Below, in pieces: positions 35,579-46,677 of a DNA stretch of 64,000 bases (position 1 is its first letter; each line of letters starts with the position of its first letter). The notes below the pieces were generated by a model. The model was not told where the DNA came from. It searched no databases and worked only from the letters and a program-made list of their open reading frames with translations. The stretch comes from Stomorhina lunata (Eukaryota > Arthropoda > Insecta > Diptera > Rhiniidae), in contig OW121740.1 in assembly GCA_933228675.1 (NCBI GenBank), forward strand, positions 34,950,292 through 35,014,291. The letters run 5' to 3'. Position numbers and translations under genes: made by a program.

Positions 35579-36598
35579 ATGGGTGTTTTTTTTTAGAGGT
35601 ATATAACTTCGAATTGAAATAAAACACAAGAAAATCGTTTTAATGTCCATCAATTTGGCTTTATTGGAAGGATAATTTTATGCTATTAATGTTTAAATAT
35701 GATTTCGGGCATGTGGTCGCCGCGGCTGGCTCGAATAAAGCCAATTCTACAGGTCCAATTTTCAACTACTTTTTCGAGCATATGGGGCCGTATGTTGGCA
35801 ATAACGCCACGAATGTTGGCTTCCAAGTCCCCTAACGTTTCTGGTTTGTTGGCGTAGACGAGCGACTTCACATATCCCCAAAGAAAATAATCCAGTGGTG
35901 TCAAATCGCACAATCTTGGTGGCCATTTCAGGGTCTCATGTGGATTCTCTTCACTCCAAATGCGGCAATTTTGCTTGTTGACGTAGCCATTCAACCAAAA
36001 ATGAGCCTCATCACTGAACAAAATTTTGCGATGAAAATCAGCATCGAGATCAATCTCATTTTCGGCCCATACACCAAAATCACGACGCATTGCATGGTCT
36101 CGCGGCTTTAATTCTTGCACAAGCTGGATCTTGTAAGGTCGCAAGCCAAGATCTTTGCGCAAAATCTTCCATAATGTTGATGGACAAAGCTCCAATTGCT
36201 GTGCACGGTGGCGAATCGATTCATTCGGGTCCTCTTCAACACTTTGCTCTACAGCGGCAATTGTTTCTTCGGTGCGCACTGTTCGACGTCGCTGCGGATG
36301 CGTATTATCACATAGAGTAAACGTAGTGCGAAAACGATCCATGGTTAACCGAATTAATTGCTCTGATGGACGATTATGTCGACCATAAAATGGACGGAGC
36401 TTGCGGTAAACTTCGCGAACTGATCCATTATTTTCGAAATAAATTTGCACGATTTGCAAGCGTTGTTCTTTTGTCAACCTGTTCATGATGAAATGGCAAA
36501 CCAAACTAAATATTAATCACTTGACAGCTGACAAAATGGCCGCCAGTTAAAAAAGTGATGCCAACTTAAAGTTCTATACCTCAATAAAAAACACCCGA
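35579..36598 (-). mobile_element. mariner-like element with about 30-bp terminal inverted repeats
   Basis: Left end GGGTGTTTTTTTTTAGAGGT at 35,581 and right end, read on the minus strand from 36,596, GGGTGTTTTTTATTGAGGTA; matching continues through TATA.AACTT, about 30 bp. TA dinucleotides flank the ends, as for Tc1/mariner. It carries one transposase frame. Confidence 0.85.
35686..36486 (-). CDS. mariner-like transposase with internal in-frame deletion
   Basis: An open 266-aa frame from ATG at 36,486. The N-terminus (TKEQRLQIVQIYFENNGSVR) is the first helix-turn-helix, followed by a second DNA-binding segment (SIRHRAQQLELCPSTLWKIL). The first catalytic Asp is in ILFSDEAHFWLNG (about residues 153-165). 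The frame then jumps from WSEENPHETLK to WPPRLCDLTPLDYFLWGYVK, so the third acidic residue is kept but the block with the second catalytic Asp (QQDGATCH in relatives) is absent, about 70-80 residues short of the usual 340-350. The deletion keeps the frame. The enzyme cannot be active; it could still bind its own ends. Same family as the fragments at 7 and 17,858, but a different branch. Confidence 0.85.
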   Translation of the reverse strand: MNRLTKEQRLQIVQIYFENNGSVREVYRKLRPFYGRHNRPSEQLIRLTMDRFRTTFTLCDNTHPQRRRTVRTEETIAAVEQSVEEDPNESIRHRAQQLELCPSTLWKILRKDLGLRPYKIQLVQELKPRDHAMRRDFGVWAENEIDLDADFHRKILFSDEAHFWLNGYVNKQNCRIWSEENPHETLKWPPRLCDLTPLDYFLWGYVKSLVYANKPETLGDLEANIRGVIANIRPHMLEKVVENWTCRIGFIRASRGDHMPEIIFKH

Positions 36599-36599
36599 T

Positions 36600-37740
36600 A
36601 CTTTATTGAAAAAAAAATTGTGTATTTATTCATTATCTGTTCGATTTGCTCTACAAAACATATAAAATGTATATTACATTAGTTTGACCTATTGGTGCCA
36701 GGAAATTTGATATTACTAAGTCCGTAAACTGGGGTAACATATAATGTCGTAGTGGATCAAGAGTGTGCGATTATTTTCATTACATATTAGCCTGATTTTG
36801 TGAACATAAGGTTTATTATATGGTGATTTAATGCTATTATAAAAGGCTCAAAATATATTTCTCGTCTCTAGTTATCCACAGTAAAATAGCATTCATTATT
36901 CATGATAAAAATGTATAGAAAGTTTTAAGAAATACAATTTTGGGATGAGGAACATTGTTGCCGTTTGGTTAGAGGATATTCCTTTCCAAAAGCTGCTGGA
37001 ACAGTTTTTCCTTTAGTTTAGTCTATTCCTAAGTCTGACAACAATTTGTTTACTATATTTCCGTTAGAATTATGTATCTATATTTACTTGTCTTCGTATA
37101 ATGAGATATTTTGGACATTTTTGTAATTTCTGTCCTTAGTTTAGCTAGTATGTATTTGCCTTAAGGGTATTTTATTTGTTTAATGGGGTATTTACTACTA
37201 ATATTAACTTTTTGATCTTGATCTCTAGACAAAAAATCACGTGAATGGTAAAGTCAAATTTCAGATCTTCAATTTCTAAATTATATTGTTTTAGTTTTTA
37301 AATAATGGTTAAATCCATATTTATTTCGCATACTTTATCAATGATATATGTATTAATACTTCGTCAGAAGCGTAAAATTCTGCAAAGAACATAAAATTTC
37401 AAAAGTCGTTAATAGAGAGATGGAATTGGAATTATTTAATTCTTATTAATCATGTCGAAAATTTTGTTATTTAAGTATTTTAGATCAGATCATAAACAAA
37501 ATACCTTTTTGGTTAAACAAAAAATCTCAGAATATGGATAGTGCAGTCGAAAATCAGTTCTGTATACTTATGAGTACAAAATATTACATTATAATTAGCA
37601 GGTGTAGGCCAAGTGAGCTAACTAATGTCCAAAAAAGTTAAAATTGAGTCTCAAATGATTTTAATTTACTTAAAACAAAAGCAAAAAATTCTAAACTGAT
37701 TTTTATTTTTCGTTTAGAAAAATAAAAATCATTTTTTGAT
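36600..37740. other. Interior of hAT-like element, no gene
   Basis: AT-rich interior sequence with no coding evidence. Confidence 0.5.
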
Positions 37741-37744
37741 TTAT

Positions 37745-37974
37745 CAGGTATGTGATGGACATTTTTCGTTTTCAAATCGATCGATTTCAGACATATTTTT
37801 TAGCTAATTTTCGGTTATTTCCTCCAAAAAAATGAAAATTTTGGCTTTAATCCTTTTGACTGATATTTCATCTTTCATTTGGTTTGAATTTTTTGGGAAA
37901 CTAACCGAAAATTATCACAAAAATAGATCTGAAATCGATCAATTTGAAAACGATCGTTTTCCATCACATACCTG
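37745..37974. mobile_element. MITE, CAGGTATGTGATGG family, copy 1
   Basis: 230 bp with imperfect inverted repeats of about 55 bp, beginning CAGGTATGTGATGG at both ends. Flanked by TAT on each side. About 90% identical by eye to 54,212-54,438. Confidence 0.85.
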
Positions 37975-38186
37975 TATATTTTTGGTTTGTTTTGAAAAAA
38001 CTCATTAGTAATTTTTAAAAAATTAATTTAAATTTAAAAATCAAAATTTAATTTTTATTTCTGATTTCAAAAATAAAAATTAATTTTAATTGTTATTATC
38101 TGAGAAATATTATAAAAATCAGAAATAATAATTAAAAGTTGATTTTTATTTTAAAACTCATAACACTTACGGTCTCTACTTTCAAT

Positions 38187-39030
38187 ACCTTTCAATGTTT
38201 GTAACGGTCTGGAACCCACCTATTATTATACCGATCTGCTCAGAATCACTTCCTGAGTTGATTTAACGTTGCGCGTCCGGCTGGATGGCAGCTTGTTATT
38301 AAAGCACAGGTAGTAACTTTAGAGATATTTATATAGGTGTGGGTATTATAAGTTTGTGCTGATGTATGTAATGCATAGAAATATTTGTCTTAGACCAACC
38401 TTTTAGTATACCAATAGGCTTAGAATCACTTTCTGAGTCGATTTAGCGATGTTAGTCTGTCTGTCTGGCTGGCTGGACCCTCATGTAAACCTTGTAATCA
38501 AAGTACAGGTCGCAATTCTAAAGATAATTTGATGAAATTTGGCACAGATCATTTATATAATGGGTACCTCCCATAGGTCTCACTTCCCGGAATTGATATA
38601 TTTGCCACAAATATCAATATTCTTTCATGAAATTTAAAAAATACTGCTTATGTAAACTAAAATCACTGTACCACATTTCGTTGAAATCGGTCCACATTTG
38701 ACCATAGCTCCCATACAAACTCTTCTTTAAAAACGCTCTAAATGAGACAAAAATCACTAAAACGCTCGTAAATCTAAATATAATGAGAATTTTAAGTTTA
38801 TTTTTTGCATACATAATTTGTATGACAACTATAATCAATTCGCCAAATTTCGAGATAATCGGTCTACATTTTAGCCTAGCTCCAAAGTCCAAACGACGGA
38901 AACAGCTTAAATATATAAGTTTTGAGAAAATGTTTATGTGATGGAAAAATTTAGCAATTATTTGTCTTTATACAAGAGTGGTGAGGGGTATCGTGGCTTG
39001 ACCGACTATACTATGCTTGTTTATTATAAA
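38187..39030 (+). repeat. Common dispersed repeat, two copies of the head
   Basis: Head 1 at about 38,195-38,290 and head 2 at about 38,330-38,480 share TATACCGATC..CTCAGAATCACTT and GAGTCGATTTA. The second is followed by TGTCTGTCTGGCTGGCTGG, GGTACCTCCCATAGGTCTCAC, TTTGACCATAGCTCCCATAC and ends near GAGTGGTGAGGGGTATCG (38,970). Partial copies: 19,375; 26,380-27,290; 39,600-39,990; 45,700-45,860; 60,860-61,150 (minus). I do not know its class. Confidence 0.7.
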
Positions 39031-40020
39031 GTTTGAACGTTGACATTATGTGTGAAACACTACATCATTTAAATGACCGCCACGCAAAATGTTGCAAGAA
39101 TTGATTCTTTTGAGGTAATTCATTATTCTTTAAGGGACACAATTAACGCCAAAACTAACGGTATTCAATTCATAATATGTTGGATCTTCTTGAGGATTAT
39201 TTCTGAAAATTATCCTTTAAAAAAGGAGCCTGACAGGGGTTTACTAATATCTGGTGATACATTTTTTCTAGATCAGAATTGAAAACGTATCGGAACAGTC
39301 TCGAACGTTATATGAGGATTATTAGATCTTCTTGCAGGATTGGCCCAGGATACAGTAAATTATTTAAGCTGTTTCCATTTCACAAAGAACTGAAAGCATT
39401 GAAGACTACACGTAATTTCGTCATAGAGCTTTCAGGTTTTATAACGGCATGGTGCGGTAAATTATATGTGATCTTGGTATTAGAGGTGTTCACAATGATC
39501 ATATGGTTGAGATTAGAGTATTCGGAGATGACACAATCGTATTCCGACTAGACTTGGGGATCTTTTAATAACCTGGTTTCATTTCGATAAATTTGTGACT
39601 AGAGAAACCGATGTTAGTAAATTAAACACAATTTGATTGTGGGTACATAAGATTCGACTCAGCCAAATATATCACTTTTTCATGGTATATCTAGAATCAA
39701 CAAAATTTGGAGGTACATTCAATATATTGAAATTATCCTTACGACCGTAATTAGTTACCCTTTGATGCATAAGAACCTCCCAACTTTCCAACCGAACTCT
39801 CGGGGCATGTAACAATAGATGTGTGTCGACTAACTTCATTTTGATGAAAGACTCTTTTTCCCCGCTAATACTACCAAACCCAGAACAAAGCTGACCAGTC
39901 AACATACGACTACTAATTCCTTTTCCGTATTCATTTAGTGTTGTAGCAAGTTATCCACCACTTCACTTCGGCACAACCGAATATAACACTCCTACTTGTT
40001 TTGAATAAATTTAACGCCAT
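39031..40020. other. No gene seen; tail pieces of the dispersed repeat
   Basis: ORFs at 39,073-39,551 have no motif. Near 39,940-40,000 CACTTCGGCACAACCGAATATAAC and CTACTTGTTTT resemble the tail of the dispersed repeat. Confidence 0.45.
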
Positions 40021-42031
40021 CTATGATTTAGTTTAAGTTTTCTTTAAATTTTGCTTTATTAATTCAAATGTTTTTAAAGGGAAAAATATAAGTGATTTCA
40101 ATAATATTGTATTAATAATATAGTAAGTAGTACTGAGGATAAAATATATATTATGTTTCGTATGTAATAATGCAATAGCTATAGCAAATGTTTTTTTTTA
40201 TTTTATTTTTTACATATTAAGAGGAAAAAAAAACAAACAAAAGAACAGAATAATTATAAAAATGATGTTAAGAACAAAATAAACACATACCGACAAGATC
40301 CAGAAAGTGGTTAACGAACGAACACGCGAGTGAATTTGAGAGGTCATTTTGAAGTTTGTATGTTTTACGAGTGTTAACGTTGTCCTAAAGGCAGGGCAGG
40401 GTTTTTGAACTTGTTATTTTATATATATATTTTTTTTAATAATAATAAATCCTGAATTGGCAGCGGACAATGTAGAGTGAAAATAAAATCCAAATTTCTT
40501 GAATTTATTTGAAGAAAAGAGAGTTGAAGTTTGTTTATCCTTCAGACCTTTTTTTATATACATATAAAGGTTGTGTGTTTGGTCAAAATTTTAAGGAAAT
40601 CCAAATTTTCTTATTGTATGACTTATTTTTTGTTTAATATAAGATAAGAAGAATAGAGATCCAAATTTGTAAATATGAGAAGAGAATCCAGTTGAAACAA
40701 ATCCTCCCACGTTGTCCTAAATTTCACTCATCAATTGAGATTGAATGAATGTCCATATACCAAAAAATCCTATAGAAAACTTACAAATAATGCGAAAAAT
40801 ATGTTTACGTTATGATAAATCCTAAAAATCCTGCTGATCCTCCAGGTAAAGAATGAAATATATATTTTTCATTTGAAATCCTTGAAGTTATAGGTTAACG
40901 AAAATATTGCATTCCTTTAAGGATGTATGTTTTGGGTTTAAATAAAAAATCCTTTGCGTTTTTGAAATTTTTCATTCAAGTCCATTATCTTTTTCTCTAA
41001 AAAATCCTTGCAATTGAACATTTCCAATAAATGTGTGAATTTGATTACTTTTGAAAAATCCATTACAAATCAATTCCTGATATCCATTTTTATTTATAAT
41101 ACTCTATATTAATCCTCCTTTACTCCTTCCCTCCAATTCCAAATAACATTTCCATCCATTTGAAGAGGAAAGAGAAGAAAAATTAAGAAAAAAAAATTAT
41201 TTAATATATTAATATAATTTTATATATAATTTAAATGAATGAATGTTTATTAAGTTGTTTGTTTAATTTGATTAAAATGGCTGATTTTAGTAGGTGGTAT
41301 TAAATGTTAAAATTCACTAACAAGGAGGGAATATAAGACCAATTTTATTAAATTTGTGTTATAAATAATCCAAACAATAAAAAAATTCAATAAATTTCTT
41401 AAAATTTCAAGTCCCTTCTTGTTAGAAAAATCATTTTAATTTACAAATTCTCACTTCGTTTTTTATTTTTGTTTTTTTTGCAAAAAGAATTTGTTATAAT
41501 TGTTTTTGTTAAAAAATCAAGGAATGTTAAAAACTATCTTTTTAAGAATTAAGTTTTGAAATAAGTGAGAAAGAAACATGTTTTGTCAACCTTGATAAAA
41601 ATTCAATTGGATTTTCTTTAACTCGAGAAAGTAAATGGCAAAAAACAAATTCAAAGCCATCGATTCTATTGATTTGGAGATTTTGGTTAATAAAAAAAAT
41701 TGCAATAAATAAAAAATCTTAACATGTTAGAAATTTAAATTAAAAAAAATGTATTTTTTTTTGTTTATTTGCCTTTACAAGCAAAATTGTAAGAATGTTT
41801 AAAAACGTTTAAGGTTTTAGTGATTTTTTTGTATGTATTGAATTTGTTTTGCAGTTTTTTTTTTTTTTTTGTTTGTGATTTACTTAATGTTTAAAAAATA
41901 CGTTTTCATTTCTATTAAGAAGTTTTTCCTTTTCTTTTCATCCAAATAATGTTTGAGTTGTTAAATTTACGTTTTGTTTTGTATCTTTAGTTAGTAAATT
42001 ATATTGTTTGCTTTAGCGATTTTTGTAAAAT
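40021..42031 (-). other. 3' flank of SF2, probably long 3' UTR
   Basis: No ORF. AT-rich sequence with many short AAATCC words on the plus strand (40,480-41,160). It lies directly downstream of the SF2 stop codon, so a long AU-rich 3' UTR is plausible, but the cleavage site is not visible. Confidence 0.35.
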
Positions 42032-45000
42032 TTAAAAGTTTGAACGAGATCGTGACCTTGAAAATGTTTGCCGGCGCACTGGCGAATATGTGGGCGAACC
42101 ACGTCTTCGGGGACGTGGTGAAAAGGAACGTGAACGTGATCTAAAAAATTAAAAGAGTTGAATGTATAAGTAACAAAACACAAAAGTAATTCTAATTAAT
42201 AAATATTACCTGCCGCCTCCCATTCCACCGCCACGTCCAAAATCTCCTCGTCCACCCATACCACCTCCACGCTCTCCCTCGCCAACATCCTCACGTACAC
42301 GTATATATGATACTTCACCCTAAAATTAAATTACATAATATAAAATAAAAATAACAATTATCGATAATCAGTTTATTTGTGTATCTTCTTAATAAATTAT
42401 TTAAATATAAATTTCATGAAAAATTAATTCCCTTTATTTGAAAAGAGACTAGAATTGACAATGGACGTTTAGTTATAATTTTAAAAAATAATCTTGGTTG
42501 GAATCCTAAGACTGTAAGAAGAATCGACTGCTGGCGCTTTTATCATCTGGACAAATAATTAAGGAATTCCTGCCGTGAACTACCCGAAAATCCTAAGACT
42601 CACACTCGACAGCCTCTTTACTTTAGGACATGCCAAATGTGCATGCAAATTGTAGTGGATCGAGTTAACTAAAACTGTTGGTACAGATCGTAATAAAAAA
42701 AATGGAACAAGTCTAGTTTAACTGAACTGCACCGATTTTTTAAATTTTTTTCCCTGTTACTTACTTAAATGGCCTATAATTACAACCTGTTTAGGTCAAA
42801 GACCGAGCCTATTTTGGAATTCCGTGCACCTCTATCTTGTGCGCATATTCTCCAATTTCGTATACCAAATTTCGAAAGATTTTCTTCTACTTGGTCTTTC
42901 CATCGAAGTTTTGGACGCCCTATTCTACGAGTTCCCTCTGGATCATTATCGTTCGATTTTCTTGCCGGAGTATTTTCATCCATTCGCACAACATGTCTAA
43001 CCAACGCAGCCACTGTTGCTTAATGCGTTTTACTAAGTCTATGTCAGCGTATAGCTCATACAGCTCATGGTTCATTCGATGTCGATACTCATTATTGACG
43101 CCGACTGGTCCAAAGATTCTTTGTAGAATTTTCCTCTCAAACACTCCAAGGATTGCTTCATCTGTCTGTGCAAGTGCCCATGATTCAGCACCATACAATA
43201 ACACGGGTAGTATAAGCGTTTTATAGAGCGTAATTTTAGTTCTTCGGAAAGGACTTTATTTCTTAGCTTTTTGCTTAGTCCAAAATAGCATCGATTGGCA
43301 AGTATGATTCTACGTTTAATTTTTTCCTTGCTAGCGCCTTAAAAATAGCTTTGGTTTGAAAGCTCTTTTATGGGCAATAAGCTTCTGGTTTTGGAGATAT
43401 AGTGCTTTAGAGATCCGGAATATAAATCTATATATCACTCGTTATTTCTGTACCGATTGTAACAATATGGATGTCATATGAAAGCGTCACAAAATATCTT
43501 TCAGATGAAATATCATATTTTCATCTTTATTAACCCATTAAGGAACTATTAAGAAAAATGTAAAGCACTATATTTCCTAAACCAAAAGCTTCTTGCCAAA
43601 ACTTTTTTGTGCTGGTATGTATTTTTAAAATTTAATGTTCTTTATCTGGTATACAAATGTTTAAAATCGGAGCAGTTCAGTTAAGCTGGACTTAAGCCAA
43701 CAAAAAATTGTGTAACCAAAAACTCTGTTCAAAGTGGCTGCAACGTGAGCTCTAAGTCGACAAAAAACAACAACTGATGATGGTTCTGATCGTGGTTTTT
43801 TTGAATGCACAATGAAAATAAATTTAACACCAATGAAATTTAGCACCAACGAAATTTAGCACCAATGAAGTGGTATTCGTCGAAGCTTAATTTATCAAAA
43901 AAAATCTATGTTAGCCTACGAACTACCTCCTATTGTATTATATATTTCGATTAATATATTTGAATGGTCAAGTTCGAAAAGGTCATATCACCCAATTTTT
44001 TGATACCAATGAGTTTCAAATGTTTCCCTGCATCTATTGTATTAAAAATGGAATATTCCTGGCAATATTTTTACTGTAAATCCCATGGCATCCGTAGAAA
44101 CAATATCGAAAAGGTCGCATTTCATTTAGCTGTAACTGGATGCCTACATAAAAAATAGGTATATCTTTCTGTCCCTAATTTCATCTTTAGTATAGCAAAT
44201 ATCTCTACTTGGAAGATGCTCATAATTGGCAGCATCTTCTAGCTTAAGTATCTTTGTATATTCTTATCTTTTCTACTAAATTGTTAAGATTTTCAAAATT
44301 TCTTTAATATCTGTAGATTGGAATATAAGTTTTGTCTAGTTTATAGTCATGCTATCAGTATTACATCAATTCCCTTAAACACAATTATAGAACTTAACGA
44401 AACCCCTTTAATATATTCTCTGATTGCTACAAATTTCGTACCTTCTCACTTACCTCATGTGAACGAAAACGGGAATCATCCAACTTCTTAATAGCATACT
44501 TCATATCTTCATGGCGCAAGAACTCTACAACACCCGTACCATCCTTATAAGTATCGGCAAAACAAACATCTCCCGCCTCACGCATATGGTCTTTTAAATC
44601 TTGCCAAGAGCCGGAAGGTGGCAGGCCAGTAACCATAACACGATACTGAGAACGTTTTGTGGGTGGACCACGGCCACCACGTCCACCAGCACCATCTCTA
44701 CCGCCACGGCCGCTACCACCACCTCCGCCGCCGCCGCCACCACCATCGTTACGGTTTCCACGGTAACTGCCGGGACCACCGCCTCGGGGAAATTCTACTC
44801 TTAATCTATAGCCATCATAGTCGTAACCATCTCTAGCCTTGACCGCATCGTCAGCATCTCTAAATAAAATAAAAAATATCAAATATTTAAGAATTTTTAA
44901 TACCTATATACATAACACAAAAAAAAATCAATACCAAAGCTGGAAAATATTTGAGTCACTATTTCTACCACCACCACTTACCTTGCATCTTCAAATTCTA

Positions 45001-45145
45001 CAAATGCAAATGGCGGACCACGCCGGTTCTTCAAATCGACAAATGTCACTTTTCCAAATTTATGAAATAAATCCTGAATATCTTTGGTCCTGATATCGGG
45101 TGGTAAATTGCCAACATAAATGCGTGATTCTGTACGTGATCCCAT
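42032..45145 (-). CDS. SF2: SR splicing factor SF2 (SRSF1/ASF orthologue), four coding exons
   Basis: Binds exonic enhancers and promotes spliceosome assembly and 5' splice-site choice in the nucleus. Exons: 45,145-44,982; 44,859-44,454; 42,319-42,210; 42,140-42,032, all with GT/AG borders and joining in phase (164+406+110+109 nt, 262 aa). RRM1 spans about residues 8-80 with RNP2 IYVGNL (9-14) and RNP1 FAFVEF (46-51). A Gly-rich linker (81-119) has ten consecutive Gly. The pseudo-RRM2 (126-200) holds SWQDLKD (139-145), the signature of this family. After [11 protein letters not shown], exon 3 adds a Gly/Arg stretch and exon 4 a short RS tail ([13 protein letters not shown] to SRSRSRSNF). Intron 1 interrupts R55 in phase 2. 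Intron 2 (2.1 kb) contains a LINE fragment and a foldback repeat. Confidence 0.95.
42762..43260 (-). mobile_element. LINE family 2, 3' coding end, in SF2 intron 2
   Basis: Minus-strand frames read [20 protein letters not shown] then [20 protein letters not shown], then [14 protein letters not shown] and the [20 protein letters not shown] segment ending [10 protein letters not shown]. This is the C-terminal region of a non-LTR ORF2. The 3' end is GGCCATTTAAGTAAGTAAC. Frameshifted, inactive. Confidence 0.85.
43365..43602. repeat. Foldback repeat in SF2 intron 2
   Basis: About 37 bp at 43,368-43,406 (GCTTCTGGTTTTGGAGATATAG inside) pairs with the reverse complement of 43,562-43,599 at roughly 80-85% identity. 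It looks like a small palindromic MITE. Confidence 0.65.
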
Positions 45146-45699
45146 CTTTTTAAATTAATTTAAATCAAGGATATTCCGCTGTTTTCACAAATTCACTTCT
45201 TTGTCTGTTTTTTTCTGCGTTTTGTTATTTTCAGCAGCACTTTTTTGCACGGTACTTCTGTCTACACTTTTTCTTCATTAATAAGCTACGGCGAAATAAA
45301 AAAAGACAAAAAAAACATATTCGCCATTTTTTTTATCAAGCCAAATTTAAAGAGTTGTATTTTTCGCAGCGTACTAACAGCGTTGTACTTTTGTGTAGAG
45401 TGCTGCCGCATTGCTTGCATTAAAAATACTGTTCGTAAAGCTACAACTTGTTTGTTCCTGTATAGAGACATTTTGAGATAACTTAATGAGAGCTATGAAT
45501 ACTGAGGTCTTAAGCTAATTATTTAGTTAAAATAATGTAAAATAGGTATGTGAATTTTGAGACATTTTGTATATAGGAACACTTTTGAGTAAGTTTGGGT
45601 TGTTTTATCAAATACTTATGTAGGTTTATATAGAACGAATATAATAATTCCATACAATTTTGTTTGAAATTATAGTTTTACCCAAGTAGGACTTGAAAT

Positions 45700-45870
45700 A
45701 ATCTTGAACTGCATTTAGATTTTACTATCGGTCCATATTTGACCATAGCTCCCATACAAGACCTACTGTCAGAAGACTTAAATCACAAAAATTATTGTAA
45801 ATCTGAAAATAATGACAATTTTATGTTAATTTCACCCTAGCTCCCACATATGGCAACTTTCGTAAATTAC
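45700..45870 (+). repeat. Dispersed repeat fragment (38-kb family)
   Basis: GGTCCATATTTGACCATAGC followed by TCCCATACAAGACC and an ACCCTAGCTCCCACATA end resemble 38,690-38,890. Confidence 0.6.
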
Positions 45871-45879
45871 GGTAGCAAC

Positions 45880-46677
45880 CCAGTAAGAAAAAAGGTTTAT
45901 TTTCAAATTAAGGATGATTTGAAAATAAATCTTTTTTCAAAGGTCAAACGTTTGATACTGATTTGAGAATAATATCGTTCTCAACAAAAAGGGGACTTTA
46001 TTCTCAAATTGAGAAATGCCTTTATTCTCAAATCATTATCAAACCTCATTCTCAAAGGTTTTTCAAATGTGGATATCATCTACATGTGGAACATAAATAA
46101 AATGGAGTTCAATTTTTGATATTTTTGAGTTTGTTTATTTTGTTTTTGAAAACGATGCATATTAATGTTAGGTAAAAAAAATTTAAGAAACAATGAAAAT
46201 TTACTTATGTGTATGAATATTATTGTATTTTTAATCAAAATAATTTGATGAAATTTAGTAAATGGACAACACAATTAAAATTGGCCATTGTTCCATAATT
46301 TCAAATATGGATAAATTTTAAAAAATTATCAAGAAATAACGATGAAATGCAATGCCATTCCATTAAAATGTCTTAAACATTATTTTGTTTTTTAAGTTTG
46401 AAAAAACTTTAAAATAAGGTTTGATATCAAATTTATATAACACCATTTTTCAAATTATTCTTAAATCATCTTAGGGTTTGATAATGATTTGAGAATAACC
46501 TTTATTCTCAATTTGAGAAACTATCATTTTTCAAACGTTTATTCTCAAATTAACCTTCATTTGAAAATAAATGTGAATCTCAAACATCTGTTCAGGTTTG
46601 AAAAAGTTTGAAAAAAACGTTTGATATCAAATGTAAAAGTCATCATATTTCAAACGTTTGACACTGTTCCTACTGGG
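45880..46677. repeat. Foldback/MITE-like element
   Basis: Ends read CCCAGTAAGAA (45,879) and, on the other strand from 46,677, CCCAGTAGGAA. The inner parts mirror each other: TTTATTCTCAAATTGAGAAA-type and CAAACGTTTG motifs recur on both flanks in opposite orientation. It lies directly against LINE sequence beginning at 46,678. No target duplication identified. Confidence 0.6.

Larger units (their letters stand above)
35213..38178. mobile_element. hAT-like non-autonomous element with 8-bp target duplication
   Basis: Terminal inverted repeats are YAGAGACCGWAA (35,213-35,224 and 38,167-38,178). The flanks carry an exact 8-bp duplication, CTTTCAAT, at 35,205-35,212 and 38,179-38,186, which is diagnostic of hAT-type transposition. 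The body is A/T-rich with repeated AAAATAAAAATCAG words and no transposase. A mariner (35,579-36,598) and a MITE (37,745-37,974) are nested inside. Confidence 0.75.

Noticed and set aside
44594..44804. Ala/Val- and Thr-rich ORFs
   Set aside because: Shadow frames of the Gly-rich linker of SF2.
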